This document shows positions 1 to 8,153 of a stretch of DNA of 64,000 nt, in pieces (the stretch's first letter is position 1; the number at the start of each line of letters is the position of its first letter). A model generated the notes under the pieces. It saw nothing but the letters and a program-made list of their open reading frames with translations. It searched no databases and had not been told where the DNA came from. The stretch is from Chloroflexota bacterium (GTDB lineage Bacteria; Chloroflexota; Dormibacteria; Dormibacterales; Dormibacteraceae). The translations under genes were made by a program, and so were the position numbers. The stretch lies in assembly GCA_005882135.1 (NCBI GenBank), contig VBDR01000026.1, forward strand, positions 29,582 to 93,581. The letters are read 5' to 3'.

Positions 1-493
1 GGTGCATGAAGTCCTGGATGGCGGAGCCCTCGCGCAGAAACTCCGGATTGGAGACGACCGCGGCCTCGTGCTCCGTGTTTCGCTTCTTCAACACCCGCGA
101 GACCATGTCGCCCGTCAGCGGCGGCACCGTGGATTTGTTGACGACGACCAGCGGCCCGTCCATCGCGTCGGCGATCGAGCTCGCGGCCGCCTCGACGTAG
201 GAAAGGTCAGCCTCGCCGCCTTCGCCTTCGGGCGTGCTGACGGCGATGATCGCGTACTCGGCGCCCGGCACCGCGTCCACGTACGACGTGGTGAAGGCGA
301 GGCGACCCGCCCTGGTGTTGCGTTCGACCAGCTCGTGCAGGCCAGGCTCATAGAACGGCACCTGGTGACGCTTGAGCTGGGCGATCTTGTTCTGGTCGAT
401 GTCGACCACCGTCACGTCGTTGCCCAGGTCGGCGAGGCACGCGGCAGTCGTCAACCCCACGTAGCCGGCGCCGATGACGGCGACTTTGCTCAC
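1..493 (-). CDS. UDP-glucose/GDP-mannose dehydrogenase family protein, N-terminal part (3' end outside window)
   Basis: Oxidises a UDP-sugar to the uronic acid with two NAD+ in capsule or exopolysaccharide precursor synthesis. Translated from a GTG at 493, the protein opens with the dinucleotide-binding motif VAVIGAGYVGL (residues 4-14), an acidic VVDID at the second beta strand, YEPGL near residue 48, the STP loop (IAVSTPEGEG), NKSTVPPLTG and SNPEFLREGSA, all typical of this family. Only 164 residues are visible, so the catalytic cysteine domain lies outside. It follows a glycosyltransferase gene on the same strand by about 30 bp, probably co-transcribed. Substrate cannot be told from this part. 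Confidence 0.9.
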   Translation of the reverse strand, partial: MSKVAVIGAGYVGLTTAACLADLGNDVTVVDIDQNKIAQLKRHQVPFYEPGLHELVERNTRAGRLAFTTSYVDAVPGAEYAIIAVSTPEGEGGEADLSYVEAAASSIADAMDGPLVVVNKSTVPPLTGDMVSRVLKKRNTEHEAAVVSNPEFLREGSAIQDFMH

Positions 494-522
494 GGCGACG
501 CGATTATCTCAATCGGGGATCG

Positions 523-1644
523 TCAGGCCAGGGATCGGTAGGCCGAGATCGTCTCCCGGGCGGCCCTGTCCCAGCTGAACTTGCTCGCCTGCCGCAGCCC
601 GGCCCGCCTCCACCGTTCAGGTTCGCGGATCATGTCGGCGGCGGCTTTGCCGAGCGCCTCGCCGTCGCCGTCGGCAACCAGGATGCCCGCGTCATCCACC
701 ACCTCAGGCAGGCTCGAGTTGCGAAAAGCGGCCACCGGACAGCCGCAGGCCATCGCCTCCACACAGGGCAGGCCAAACCCCTCGTAGCGGCTCGGAAAAA
801 CAAGGCAGCCGGCAGCGGAGTAGAGGTCGGCCAAAGCCTCATCGTCGACCCGGCCCAGGCGAACCGCTCCTTCCATGCTCGCCGGGGCCTGGCGGCCGGG
901 GTCGCCGGCGATCACCAGCTGCAGCCCCGGATGGAGCAACCTGGCGGTGCGCCAGGCCTGAAGTAGGGCCCGCGGGTCCTTGCGAGCATCGAGAGCGCCG
1001 ACGAACAGGAGGTAGGAGCCACCCAGGCTCCATCGATCCTTGACGCGGGCCGCGGCTCCCTGTCGCGGCGCAAAAACCGGGCCTGCGGCTTCGGGAATAA
1101 CTCGGATCCGGCCCGGCGCCGCCATGCGGAGCCGTCTCGCGTCCTCCGCGGTCGCGTTGGAAACGGCGATGAGGAGGTCCGCGCGGCGGAGCAGCCGGCG
1201 TCCAGCCAAGTAGCGAAACCGCTCCCCAAGCATGCGCGGACCTCCCCACGCCCAGGGGATCAGGTCGTGCAGAGTCACCACCACGGGGCACGGGGAACGG
1301 CCCGGAAGGTGGAGGTCGATCGCGTGGTAGACGTCGGGGCCGATCCGCTGGATATCGGCGGTCAGGACGACGGCGTCCTCGTACGCCGCGAGCTGGCCGT
1401 GGCTGCGCCGCCGGGATCCGGCGAGCTTGAAGCGGCCGGCAGGCAAAGCGGGCTCGTCAAAGGCAATATCGAGCAGCAGCGTCAGGTTGGAGTCGAAGCC
1501 CGCCCTGACCAGTCCCTGCAGCAGGCCGCGAGCGTAGGCGCCCACGCCGCGGCCGGCGCTCGGACCCTGGAGCGGCCTCATGTCCAGCAGCACGGATGGG
1601 CGACCAAGGCCCTTCCGAGGTGAGTTCATGAGTGCGGAGATCAT
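523..1644 (-). CDS. Glycosyltransferase family 4 (GT-B fold)
   Basis: Probable mannosyl- or rhamnosyl-type transferase adding a sugar to a polysaccharide intermediate on the cytoplasmic face of the membrane. Near the N-terminus LLDMRPLQGP and GVGAYARGLL match the acceptor-side opening of GT4 enzymes. VVTLHDLIPW and LIAVSNAT sit at the domain hinge, and FVGALDARKDP starts the donor domain. The E-x7-E region reads YEGFGLPCVEAMACG. Starts are possible at ATG 1644 or ATG 1629 (about 370 residues, normal length). A longer reading from 1704 would overlap the divergent dehydrogenase start and is less likely. Confidence 0.88.
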   Translation of the reverse strand: MISALMNSPRKGLGRPSVLLDMRPLQGPSAGRGVGAYARGLLQGLVRAGFDSNLTLLLDIAFDEPALPAGRFKLAGSRRRSHGQLAAYEDAVVLTADIQRIGPDVYHAIDLHLPGRSPCPVVVTLHDLIPWAWGGPRMLGERFRYLAGRRLLRRADLLIAVSNATAEDARRLRMAAPGRIRVIPEAAGPVFAPRQGAAARVKDRWSLGGSYLLFVGALDARKDPRALLQAWRTARLLHPGLQLVIAGDPGRQAPASMEGAVRLGRVDDEALADLYSAAGCLVFPSRYEGFGLPCVEAMACGCPVAAFRNSSLPEVVDDAGILVADGDGEALGKAAADMIREPERWRRAGLRQASKFSWDRAARETISAYRSLA

Positions 1645-1656
1645 AATTTGGCCGCC

Positions 1657-2853
1657 ATGAAGGACCTCGACCTGGACCTTGTCATTGTCGGCGGCTGCGG
1701 CCACGTCGGCCTACCCCTCGCCCTGTCGCTCGCCGAGTGCGGCTATCGCGTCGGCATCAACGACATCGACGCAGACAAGATCGACGAGGTCAAGAACGGC
1801 CACGTGCCCTTCCGAGAAGCAGGCGCCGAGCCCCTCCTGACCAAGCTGCTGCCGACCGGCCGGCTCGAGCTGTCCCGGGACCCGGCGATGCTCAGGCGCA
1901 CCCGCACGGTGATCCTCGTCATCGGCACGCCGATCGACGAGTTCATGAACCCGTCGGTGCGGATTTTCGAGAAGGTCCTCGACGAGCTGACACCCCACGT
2001 GCAGAACGGCTCGCTGATCGTCTTGCGTTCGACGGTCTTCCCGGGTACCAGCGAGACGGTGGAGCGGCGGCTTCGCGCGGCGGGCATTGAGGCGGACGTC
2101 GCGTTCTGCCCGGAGCGGATCGCAGAGGGACATGCTCTGGAGGAGCTGAGGACGCTGCCGCAGCTGGTCGGCGTCAACTCAGACGCGGCGTTCGCCAAGG
2201 CGCGGGACCTGTTCGAGCGCATGGGCGTCGCCTCCGTCGTCCGGACGACGCCCCTCGAGGCCGAGCTGGCGAAGCTCCTTACCAACACCTGGCGCTACAT
2301 GAAGTTCGCGATCGCGAACCAGTTCTTTCAGATCGTCAACCGTTCCGGTCTCGACTACAACCGCGTGCTGAATGCAATCCGGCAGGATTATCCACGCGCG
2401 GCGGACCTGCCCGGTCCTGGTTTCGCCGCGGGCCCATGTCTCTTGAAGGACACGATGCAGCTTTCCGCGTTCACCCCAGACCACTTTCCCATGGGCCAGG
2501 CCGCGATGCAGGTCAACGAGGGACTTCCCGGCTACATCGTCGACACGCTCAACTCACGCCGGCCTCTGCTCGGACGGACGGTGGGCATCCTGGGCATGGC
2601 CTTCAAGGGCGAGTCCGACGACGCGCGCGCATCGCTCAGCTACAAGCTGCGCAAGCTCGCGCAGTTCAAGGGCGCGAAGGTGCTCTGCAGCGACCCGTAT
2701 GTTCCCGACCCGACCTTCGAGCCGCTGGAGAAGGTGCTGCACGATTCCGACGTGATCGTGGTCGGCGCTCCGCATCGCGCATATCGCGAGCTCGAGCTCG
2801 ACGGCCGGGAAGTGGTCGACATCTGGGGCATCACCGGACCCATCAGGTTATGA
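1657..2853 (+). CDS. Nucleotide sugar dehydrogenase (UDP-ManNAc/GlcNAc dehydrogenase type)
   Basis: NAD-dependent oxidation of the C6 hydroxyl of a UDP-sugar. An N-terminal Rossmann domain (VIVGGCGHVGLPLAL), the VLVIGTP loop, LRSTVFPGTSE, CPERIAEG, a central dimerisation domain (LTNTWRYMKFAIANQF) and the catalytic-cysteine segment GFAAGPCLLKDT are all present. The C-terminal domain starts at GRTVGILGMAFKGESDDARAS. The length of 398 residues is standard. Start set at ATG 1657 because the protein then begins next to its Rossmann strand; ATG 1648 is in frame. It is the second dehydrogenase of this family in the locus and belongs to a different branch from the gene at 1-493. Confidence 0.9.
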   Translation: MKDLDLDLVIVGGCGHVGLPLALSLAECGYRVGINDIDADKIDEVKNGHVPFREAGAEPLLTKLLPTGRLELSRDPAMLRRTRTVILVIGTPIDEFMNPSVRIFEKVLDELTPHVQNGSLIVLRSTVFPGTSETVERRLRAAGIEADVAFCPERIAEGHALEELRTLPQLVGVNSDAAFAKARDLFERMGVASVVRTTPLEAELAKLLTNTWRYMKFAIANQFFQIVNRSGLDYNRVLNAIRQDYPRAADLPGPGFAAGPCLLKDTMQLSAFTPDHFPMGQAAMQVNEGLPGYIVDTLNSRRPLLGRTVGILGMAFKGESDDARASLSYKLRKLAQFKGAKVLCSDPYVPDPTFEPLEKVLHDSDVIVVGAPHRAYRELELDGREVVDIWGITGPIRL

Positions 2854-2877
2854 GAGGGAACGCGCCGTTCCCTCTCA
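2851..2877 (+). terminator. Perfect 12-bp hairpin overlapping the stop codon
   Basis: TGAGAGGGAACG (2851-2862) pairs exactly with CGTTCCCTCTCA (2866-2877) around a 3-nt loop, and its first three bases are the stop codon of the upstream dehydrogenase. No U-tract follows, so it may act as a transcript 3' stabiliser or an atypical terminator. Confidence 0.5.
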
Positions 2878-2976
2878 TCGCGCCTGACGGCGCTGCTCTC
2901 CCTTTCGTATAAGGAAGGGTCTTGTCTTAATTGCTCCGCAGGTACGTCTGGTGGCAAATCGCGACGCGGGTTAGAC

Positions 2977-2995
2977 GGCCTGGCAAAGCCAGGCC
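2977..2995. repeat. 8-bp inverted repeat just upstream of the epimerase
   Basis: GGCCTGGC (2977-2984) and GCCAGGCC (2988-2995) flank AAA, ending 12 bp before the start codon at 3008. Any transcript of the epimerase begun upstream would carry this hairpin close to the ribosome site. Whether it is regulatory or a member of a dispersed repeat family cannot be decided from one copy. Confidence 0.35.
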
Positions 2996-3007
2996 TACAG
3001 ACAACGC

Positions 3008-4030
3008 ATGAAAGCTCTCGTCACTGGCGCATCGGGATTCATCTGCGGGTACCTCGTCGCCGAGCTGTTGCACGCCGGCCACGAGGTGGTCGGGGTCGAC
3101 AACTTCAGCAAGTACGGCCCGGTCCGGCGCACCTTCGACAACGAACCTCGGTACCGCCTGGTCGAAGGCGACGCCAAGGATGCGGCGCTCCTGACCGAGC
3201 TCGCGGCTGGCTGCGACCATATCGTCGCCGGCGCCGCGATGATCGGCGGCATCTCGTACTTCCACGAGTTCGCATACGACCTGCTCGCCGAGAACGAACG
3301 TATCTGCGCGGCCACCTTCGACGCGGCACTCAGCGCTTTCCGGTTGGGACGGCTGCAAAAGATCACAGTGCTGTCGAGCAGCATGGTGTTCGAGTCCACG
3401 TCGGTGTTCCCCACGCCAGAAGGCGCCCAGCTCACGAGCCCCCCTCCCCGCTCCACTTACGGCTTCCAGAAGCTCGCCACCGAGTACTTCGCGCGCGGCG
3501 CCCACGAGCAGTACGGGCTGCCGTTCACGATCGTGCGTCCCTTCAACTGCGTCGGCATCGGCGAGCGGCGCGCGCTCCGCGACCACGACGTGATGAGCGG
3601 GAACGTCAAGCTCGCGATGAGCCACGTTGTGCCAGACCTGGTGCAGAAGGTGATCAAGGGCCAGGACCCGCTGCACATCCTCGGCGACGGCAGCCAGGTG
3701 CGGCACTACACGTATGGAGGCGACCTCGCACTGGGAATCCGGCTCGCGATGGAGTCGGACCGGGCGCTAAACGAGGACTTCAACCTTTCCACCGCCCGCT
3801 CGACGACCGTGCGTGAGCTGGCGGAGGTCATCTGGCGCAAGGTTCACGGCCCTGGCAAGCCGATGCGGCTGGTCACCGACCCGCCTTACGAGCACGATGT
3901 GCAGATGCGGGTGCCCGATGTGCGCAAGGCGCGCGAGATGCTGGGTTTTGAAGCGACGACGTCGCTCGAAGACGTGCTGGACGAGGTGATCCCATGGATC
4001 CGCGAAGAGATCGAGGCCCGGCGCATCTAG
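3008..4030 (+). CDS. NAD-dependent epimerase/dehydratase (extended SDR)
   Basis: Nucleotide-sugar epimerase or dehydratase of the extended short-chain dehydrogenase family. The glycine-rich motif is ALVTGASGFICGYL, with Cys replacing the usual Gly near its end. The acidic residue in VVGVDNFSKYG binds NAD ribose. The catalytic set is Ser-Ser-Met near residue 121 (VLSSSMVFES) plus the YxxxK pair in STYGFQK, followed by IVRPFNCVG. The length (340 aa) is normal. The exact reaction is not readable. It overlaps the next gene by 37 bp, so both are probably translated from one message. Confidence 0.85.
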   Translation: MKALVTGASGFICGYLVAELLHAGHEVVGVDNFSKYGPVRRTFDNEPRYRLVEGDAKDAALLTELAAGCDHIVAGAAMIGGISYFHEFAYDLLAENERICAATFDAALSAFRLGRLQKITVLSSSMVFESTSVFPTPEGAQLTSPPPRSTYGFQKLATEYFARGAHEQYGLPFTIVRPFNCVGIGERRALRDHDVMSGNVKLAMSHVVPDLVQKVIKGQDPLHILGDGSQVRHYTYGGDLALGIRLAMESDRALNEDFNLSTARSTTVRELAEVIWRKVHGPGKPMRLVTDPPYEHDVQMRVPDVRKAREMLGFEATTSLEDVLDEVIPWIREEIEARRI

Positions 4031-4764
4031 GCGGCAGGGCGAGCGACGAAACGCCTGCCCTGAGCATCGTGATCCCCGTCTACAACGAGGGCGAGAATGT
4101 GGTGGGCACGCTGCGGGGAGTGGTCGAGCAAACCCAGACCCGACCCCTCGAGGTGCTGGTCGTGCACGACTTCGACGAGGACACGACGGTACCCGTGGTC
4201 AAGCGCCTCCAGGCCGAGCTTCCCCAGCTGCGGCTGCACAAGAACACGCTCGGGCGCGGCGTCCTCAACGCGATGAAATCAGGGCTTCGTGCGGCGCGAG
4301 CGCCTTACGTTCTGATCACGATGGGCGACGGCTCCGACGACCCGGCCGATATCGACCCCATGTATAAGCTGGCCCGCGGCGGCGCCGACGTCGTCGCCGG
4401 CTCGCGCTACATGCGCGGCGGGCGCCAGGTCGGCGGACCGCTGCTCAAGCGGACGATGTCTCGAATCGCCGGCCTCTCACTGCACTGGCTCGGCGGGCTG
4501 CCCGTGCATGACGCCACGAGCAACTTCCGCCTCTACTCCAAGCGCCTGCTCAACCAGGTCACAATCGAATCGCGAGGCGGCTTCGAGCTGGGGTTGGAGC
4601 TCACGGTGAAGGCTTACCGGCTCCGGATGCACGTCGCGGAGGTGCCCACCACCTGGCGCGACCGGATGGCCGGCCAGAGCCGGTTTCGCCTCTGGGAGTG
4701 GCTTCCGCGCTACCTCCATTGGTACTGGCGCGGAATGGCAGGTAGGTTCGCGTTTAATCGATAA
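3994..4764 (+). CDS. Glycosyltransferase family 2 (DPM1-like)
   Basis: GT-A transferase resembling polyprenyl-phosphate mannose/glucose synthases. ALSIVIPVYNEGENV starts the nucleotide-binding fold after about 20 variable residues, VHDFDEDTT holds the first acidic pair, and TMGDGSDDPADI replaces the DxD region. AGSRYMRGG and NFRLYSK are typical of the DPM1 branch. There are no C-terminal transmembrane helices (256 aa), so it is a soluble or peripheral enzyme. The ATG at 3994 lies inside the epimerase gene; there is no good later start before the catalytic domain. Confidence 0.85.
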   Translation: MDPRRDRGPAHLGGRASDETPALSIVIPVYNEGENVVGTLRGVVEQTQTRPLEVLVVHDFDEDTTVPVVKRLQAELPQLRLHKNTLGRGVLNAMKSGLRAARAPYVLITMGDGSDDPADIDPMYKLARGGADVVAGSRYMRGGRQVGGPLLKRTMSRIAGLSLHWLGGLPVHDATSNFRLYSKRLLNQVTIESRGGFELGLELTVKAYRLRMHVAEVPTTWRDRMAGQSRFRLWEWLPRYLHWYWRGMAGRFAFNR

Positions 4765-4765
4765 G

Positions 4766-5719
4766 ATGTGCCGCGTGAACCGCCAACTCCAGGCCTTGGC
4801 GGCCGCCGCCATCGCCACGCTGGCGCTTACTCCTCTCTCCGCCGACGCCGCGACGCCCAGTCCCTCCCCGTCCCTGGACAAGGTGCTCGCCCCGCCGCCC
4901 AGCTCCGACTTTGCCGAGCTGACGACGGGCGTGCTCCACGGCCAGTTCGACGCTCACGACTGGGCGACGACCAACTCAACCGGTCCGGCCGCGACGGAAA
5001 CGGAGACCACCTTGAAGAAGGACGGCTTCGTCGACGGGTACGGCAAGGAGTGGGGACAGGCATCCGCAGGCCACGCCATGATCGAAGCGGTGATGGCGTT
5101 CACCGGCGGAAAGGGCGCCCGGAGCGCGCTGACTGCAATCGAGGCTTCGGACAAGGCCGACTCCAACTACAAACACGCAAACACCATCTCGGGCATCGAC
5201 AACTACTACGGCGCTCACTTCGCTGACACACAGACCAACACTTTCGTCGACCTGTATGTGTTCGTCAAAGGCAACGACATCTTCTTTGTGGTCCTCGCGT
5301 CGGGTAAGGATGACGTTTTGACGGTTGCCACCAACCAGACCAAGACGCAGTTCGATTCCGCGCCGGCCAGCACGATTCCGACTTCGCAGTGGCCGGAGAA
5401 CATTGCGAACAAGTCCAGCTCGTTCCCGGTGGTGCCGGTGGTGGTGGTCCTCGCCATCGTGCTCGCGGTGGTGGTGGTGGGCGTTGTCCTCGCGACGATG
5501 CGTCGCGGCGGCGCCATGCCGGCGATGGCAGGCGGGGCGGGCGCGATCCAGCTATCTGAAGATGGCAACTACTGGTGGGATGGCCAGACCTGGCGGGATT
5601 CGTCGCGCGAGGTGCCGCCGACAGCGCAGCGCTCCTTCGACGGCGTGACGTGGTGGGATGGCCGCAGCTGGCGACCGGTTCCGCCGGCGACGGAGCCAGG
5701 ACCCCCGCCCACGGGCTGA
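4766..5719 (+). CDS. Secreted/membrane-anchored protein with two C-terminal WWDG repeats (DUF2510-like)
   Basis: Function unknown. A signal peptide (residues 1-29, ending SADAA) is followed by a Pro/Ser-rich stretch, an extracytoplasmic domain of about 170 residues, one Val-rich transmembrane helix (about 222-245) and a cytoplasmic tail. The tail holds two copies of a YWWDGxxWR-type repeat (NYWWDGQTWRD and TWWDGRSWRPVP), as in DUF2510. It starts 1 bp after the glycosyltransferase stop, so it belongs to the polysaccharide operon. GTG 4775 is an alternative start. It is a close paralogue of the next gene, sharing the TTLKxDGFV and FVKGND segments. Confidence 0.8.
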   Translation: MCRVNRQLQALAAAAIATLALTPLSADAATPSPSPSLDKVLAPPPSSDFAELTTGVLHGQFDAHDWATTNSTGPAATETETTLKKDGFVDGYGKEWGQASAGHAMIEAVMAFTGGKGARSALTAIEASDKADSNYKHANTISGIDNYYGAHFADTQTNTFVDLYVFVKGNDIFFVVLASGKDDVLTVATNQTKTQFDSAPASTIPTSQWPENIANKSSSFPVVPVVVVLAIVLAVVVVGVVLATMRRGGAMPAMAGGAGAIQLSEDGNYWWDGQTWRDSSREVPPTAQRSFDGVTWWDGRSWRPVPPATEPGPPPTG

Positions 5720-5733
5720 GAGTCAGGCCGGAC

Positions 5734-6669
5734 GTGTTCCGCGTCATGCTCGCTGGGGGTGTCGCGGCCTTGTTGGCGGCCCCGTCGGCCGCCATCGCAT
5801 CGCCCTCCCCGTCGCCTGCTCTGGACTCGGTGCTTGCGACGCCGGTGACCTCCGATTACATCCAGTACTCGAAGGCATTCATGACGGTCCAGGGCGATTT
5901 CAACGTGCTCGAGTACGTCAGCTTCCTTGCCCCGGCCGACCCATCCGGCACCCAGACGACGCTGAAACATGACGGCTTCGTGACTGGTTTCGGGCGGAGC
6001 TGGGTCCAACACGGAAGCGGTCACGTCCTGCTCGAGGTCGTCATCGCCTTCAGCGGAGGCGCAGGCGCAAAGAGCTGGCTGAACGCCTCCGAAGCCGAGT
6101 ACCGATCGGACCGGTACTACAGCAAGACGGTTGCGGTAAGTGGGCTTGACCAATACTTCGGCGGCCATTTCGCCGACCCGGTAACTCCCGCCTACGTGGA
6201 CATCGTCGTGTTCGTCAAAGGCAACGACTACTTCATGATCGGAATGCTTTCGCAGGCGGATGACCTGGCCGACGCCGCGCCGGCTCAGACGCGCAAGCAG
6301 TACGAGCTCGCACCGGCGAGCACGATTCCGCCCGCGCAGTGGCCGGAGAACGCAACCTCCGCGATCAATCGATTCTCCTTGCTGCCGCCAGGACTGGCCA
6401 TCGACATCCTCGTCCTTGCCTTGGTGGCCGGCATCGCCCTGTTTGTGGTCATCCTCATCCGGCGTGTCGGGCGCCGGGTCTCGGTTCCCGCGTATGCGGC
6501 CGTGCCCGGAGGAGTCCAGATGTCACCCGATGGCCACTACTGGTGGGACGGCCAGGCATGGAGGGATGCGTCGAGCGAGGCACCACCGGCCGCCCTCCGA
6601 TCAGCCGATGGTTACTACTGGTGGGATGGACGCACGTGGCGGCCGGTGCCCAAGCCTACCCCCGACTGA
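5734..6669 (+). CDS. Paralogous membrane protein with two C-terminal WWDG repeats (DUF2510-like)
   Basis: Tandem paralogue of the preceding gene with the same order of parts: signal-like N-terminus (AASPSPSP after the cleavage region), extracytoplasmic domain with TTLKHDGFVTGFG and VFVKGNDY, one transmembrane helix, then HYWWDGQAWRD and YYWWDGRTWRPVP. GTG 5734 is chosen because the hydrophobic signal sequence starts there and an AGG-containing ribosome site lies just upstream; ATG 5746 is possible. An in-frame reading further upstream would overlap the first paralogue and lacks a signal sequence. Role unknown, possibly linked to envelope polymer export. Confidence 0.78.
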   Translation: MFRVMLAGGVAALLAAPSAAIASPSPSPALDSVLATPVTSDYIQYSKAFMTVQGDFNVLEYVSFLAPADPSGTQTTLKHDGFVTGFGRSWVQHGSGHVLLEVVIAFSGGAGAKSWLNASEAEYRSDRYYSKTVAVSGLDQYFGGHFADPVTPAYVDIVVFVKGNDYFMIGMLSQADDLADAAPAQTRKQYELAPASTIPPAQWPENATSAINRFSLLPPGLAIDILVLALVAGIALFVVILIRRVGRRVSVPAYAAVPGGVQMSPDGHYWWDGQAWRDASSEAPPAALRSADGYYWWDGRTWRPVPKPTPD

Positions 6670-6684
6670 GCTCCGAACCCGCTC

Positions 6685-7707
6685 TCAGCGCCCTGCCAGC
6701 GGCCGGTAGTTGCGCTTGTAGTACTCCCAATACTCGCCCGACTTGAGCGGGCGCCACCACTCATGGTGCTCCTGGTACCACCGCACGGTCCGTTCCAGGC
6801 CTTCGGCAAACGTGACCTGAGGCTCCCAACCCAGCTCTGTGATGCGTGAGACGTCGAGTGCGTATCTGTAGTCGTGACCTGGCCGGTCGGCGACGAACTC
6901 GATCAGGCTGCGCGGCTTGCCCATGATCTCGAGTACTGCCTCCGCGACCTGGAGCCCTGTCGTTTCCGAGCCCGTGCCGATGTTGTAGACGCTGCCGAGC
7001 GGGGCCTCATGCAGGACCTGGTCGATGGCGCGGCAGTGGTCTTCGACGTACAGGTAATCACGCACCGCCGAACCGTCGTTGTAGAGCGGCAGCGGCAGGC
7101 CGTCGATCGCGTTGGTGATCAACACCGGAATCAGCTTCTCCGGGTACTGGTACGGTCCGTAGTTGTTCGACCCGCGCGTGACCAGGAGCGGCAGCCCGAA
7201 GCTCTCCGCGTAGGCGCGCGCGACGTGCTCTCCTCCGGCCTTGCTTGCGGAGTACGGGCTCCGCGGCCGGAAGGCGTCGTCTTCGGCGGAGCGCCCTTCT
7301 GGTACGTCGCCATAAACCTCATCCGTGCTGATCAGGAGGAAGACCTCGTGTTCATGCTTGCGCGCCGCTTCGCACAGAACCGCGGTTCCACGAACGTCAG
7401 TCTCGAGAAAAGCGAAGGGATCCATCAGCGAGCGGTCGACGTGAGTTTCGGCGGCGAAATTAACGATCGCGTCGGTTTGCGACGCCAGCTCGTTGACCAG
7501 CTCGTCGTCGCAGATGTCGCCGCGAACGAAGCGATAACCAGGCTGCCCTTCGACATCGGCCAGGTTGGCGAGGTTGCCGGCGTACGTGAGCTTGTCCAGC
7601 ACCGTGATCTCGACCTCCGGGCGCGTGCGCCGCAGGTGGCGCACGAAATTCGAGCCGATGAAGCCCGCGGCGCCCGCGACAAGGATCCGGTGGAGCGACC
7701 GCGTCAC
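6685..7707 (-). CDS. rfbB: dTDP-glucose 4,6-dehydratase
   Basis: Converts dTDP-glucose to dTDP-4-keto-6-deoxyglucose, the second step of dTDP-L-rhamnose and other deoxysugar routes. RILVAGAAGFIGSNF binds NAD, LDKLTYAGN is the family signature, NFAAETHVDRS and LLISTDEVYGDVPEG carry the catalytic Thr-Asp-Glu triad, and PYSASKAGGEH holds the YxxxK pair. SNNYGPYQYPEKLIP is conserved in RmlB. At 340 aa it is full length. It is the last gene of the minus-strand trio, overlapping the upstream epimerase gene by 4 bp. Confidence 0.95.
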   Translation of the reverse strand: MTRSLHRILVAGAAGFIGSNFVRHLRRTRPEVEITVLDKLTYAGNLANLADVEGQPGYRFVRGDICDDELVNELASQTDAIVNFAAETHVDRSLMDPFAFLETDVRGTAVLCEAARKHEHEVFLLISTDEVYGDVPEGRSAEDDAFRPRSPYSASKAGGEHVARAYAESFGLPLLVTRGSNNYGPYQYPEKLIPVLITNAIDGLPLPLYNDGSAVRDYLYVEDHCRAIDQVLHEAPLGSVYNIGTGSETTGLQVAEAVLEIMGKPRSLIEFVADRPGHDYRYALDVSRITELGWEPQVTFAEGLERTVRWYQEHHEWWRPLKSGEYWEYYKRNYRPLAGR

Positions 7708-8153
7708 TTGATGGGGGGACCGGCCGTCCAGTCGTAACCGATGGTGGGGTCGTCATGGGGTATCCGGCCCTCGTCGTCGGGCGCGTAAACGTGAGACGTG
7801 ATGTACAGGATGTGCGTGACCTCGAGCGCCCGACATCCATGAGCCACGCCAGGCGGAATCTTCAAGCAGGCCGGCCTGGTGTCACCCATCAGGAACTCCA
7901 TCAGCTGACCCTTGGTCGGCGAGTCCTCGCGGGTGTCGTAGAGCGCGACCTTGAGCGCGCCGATGACGTACCACCAGTCAGTCTGGTGCTGGTGGATGTG
8001 CCACGCCTTCGCGACGCCGGGATGCATCAAGGAATGACTCCACTGGCCGAAATGATCAAAAAACTCATCCGACTCGCGGATCACCTCGCGAAAGAAGCCG
8101 CGCTCGTCCGCATGCGTGGTCAGCTCTTTCAGGACGACGCCGTCGATGCTCAT
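7704..8153 (-). CDS. dTDP-4-dehydrorhamnose 3,5-epimerase family cupin (RmlC-like)
   Basis: Cupin-fold enzyme expected to epimerise or isomerise the 4-keto sugar made by RmlB. DERGFFREVIRESDEFF is the RmlC family opening; AWHIHQHQTDWW supplies the His cluster; VALYDTREDSPTKGQ and IPPGVAHGCRAL are typical. At 149 residues it is shorter than classical RmlC (about 180), and the RGLHFQ motif is altered, so a related ketoisomerase or 3- or 5-epimerase role is possible. It overlaps rmlA by 4 bp and rmlB by 4 bp. Confidence 0.8.
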   Translation of the reverse strand: MSIDGVVLKELTTHADERGFFREVIRESDEFFDHFGQWSHSLMHPGVAKAWHIHQHQTDWWYVIGALKVALYDTREDSPTKGQLMEFLMGDTRPACLKIPPGVAHGCRALEVTHILYITSHVYAPDDEGRIPHDDPTIGYDWTAGPPIK

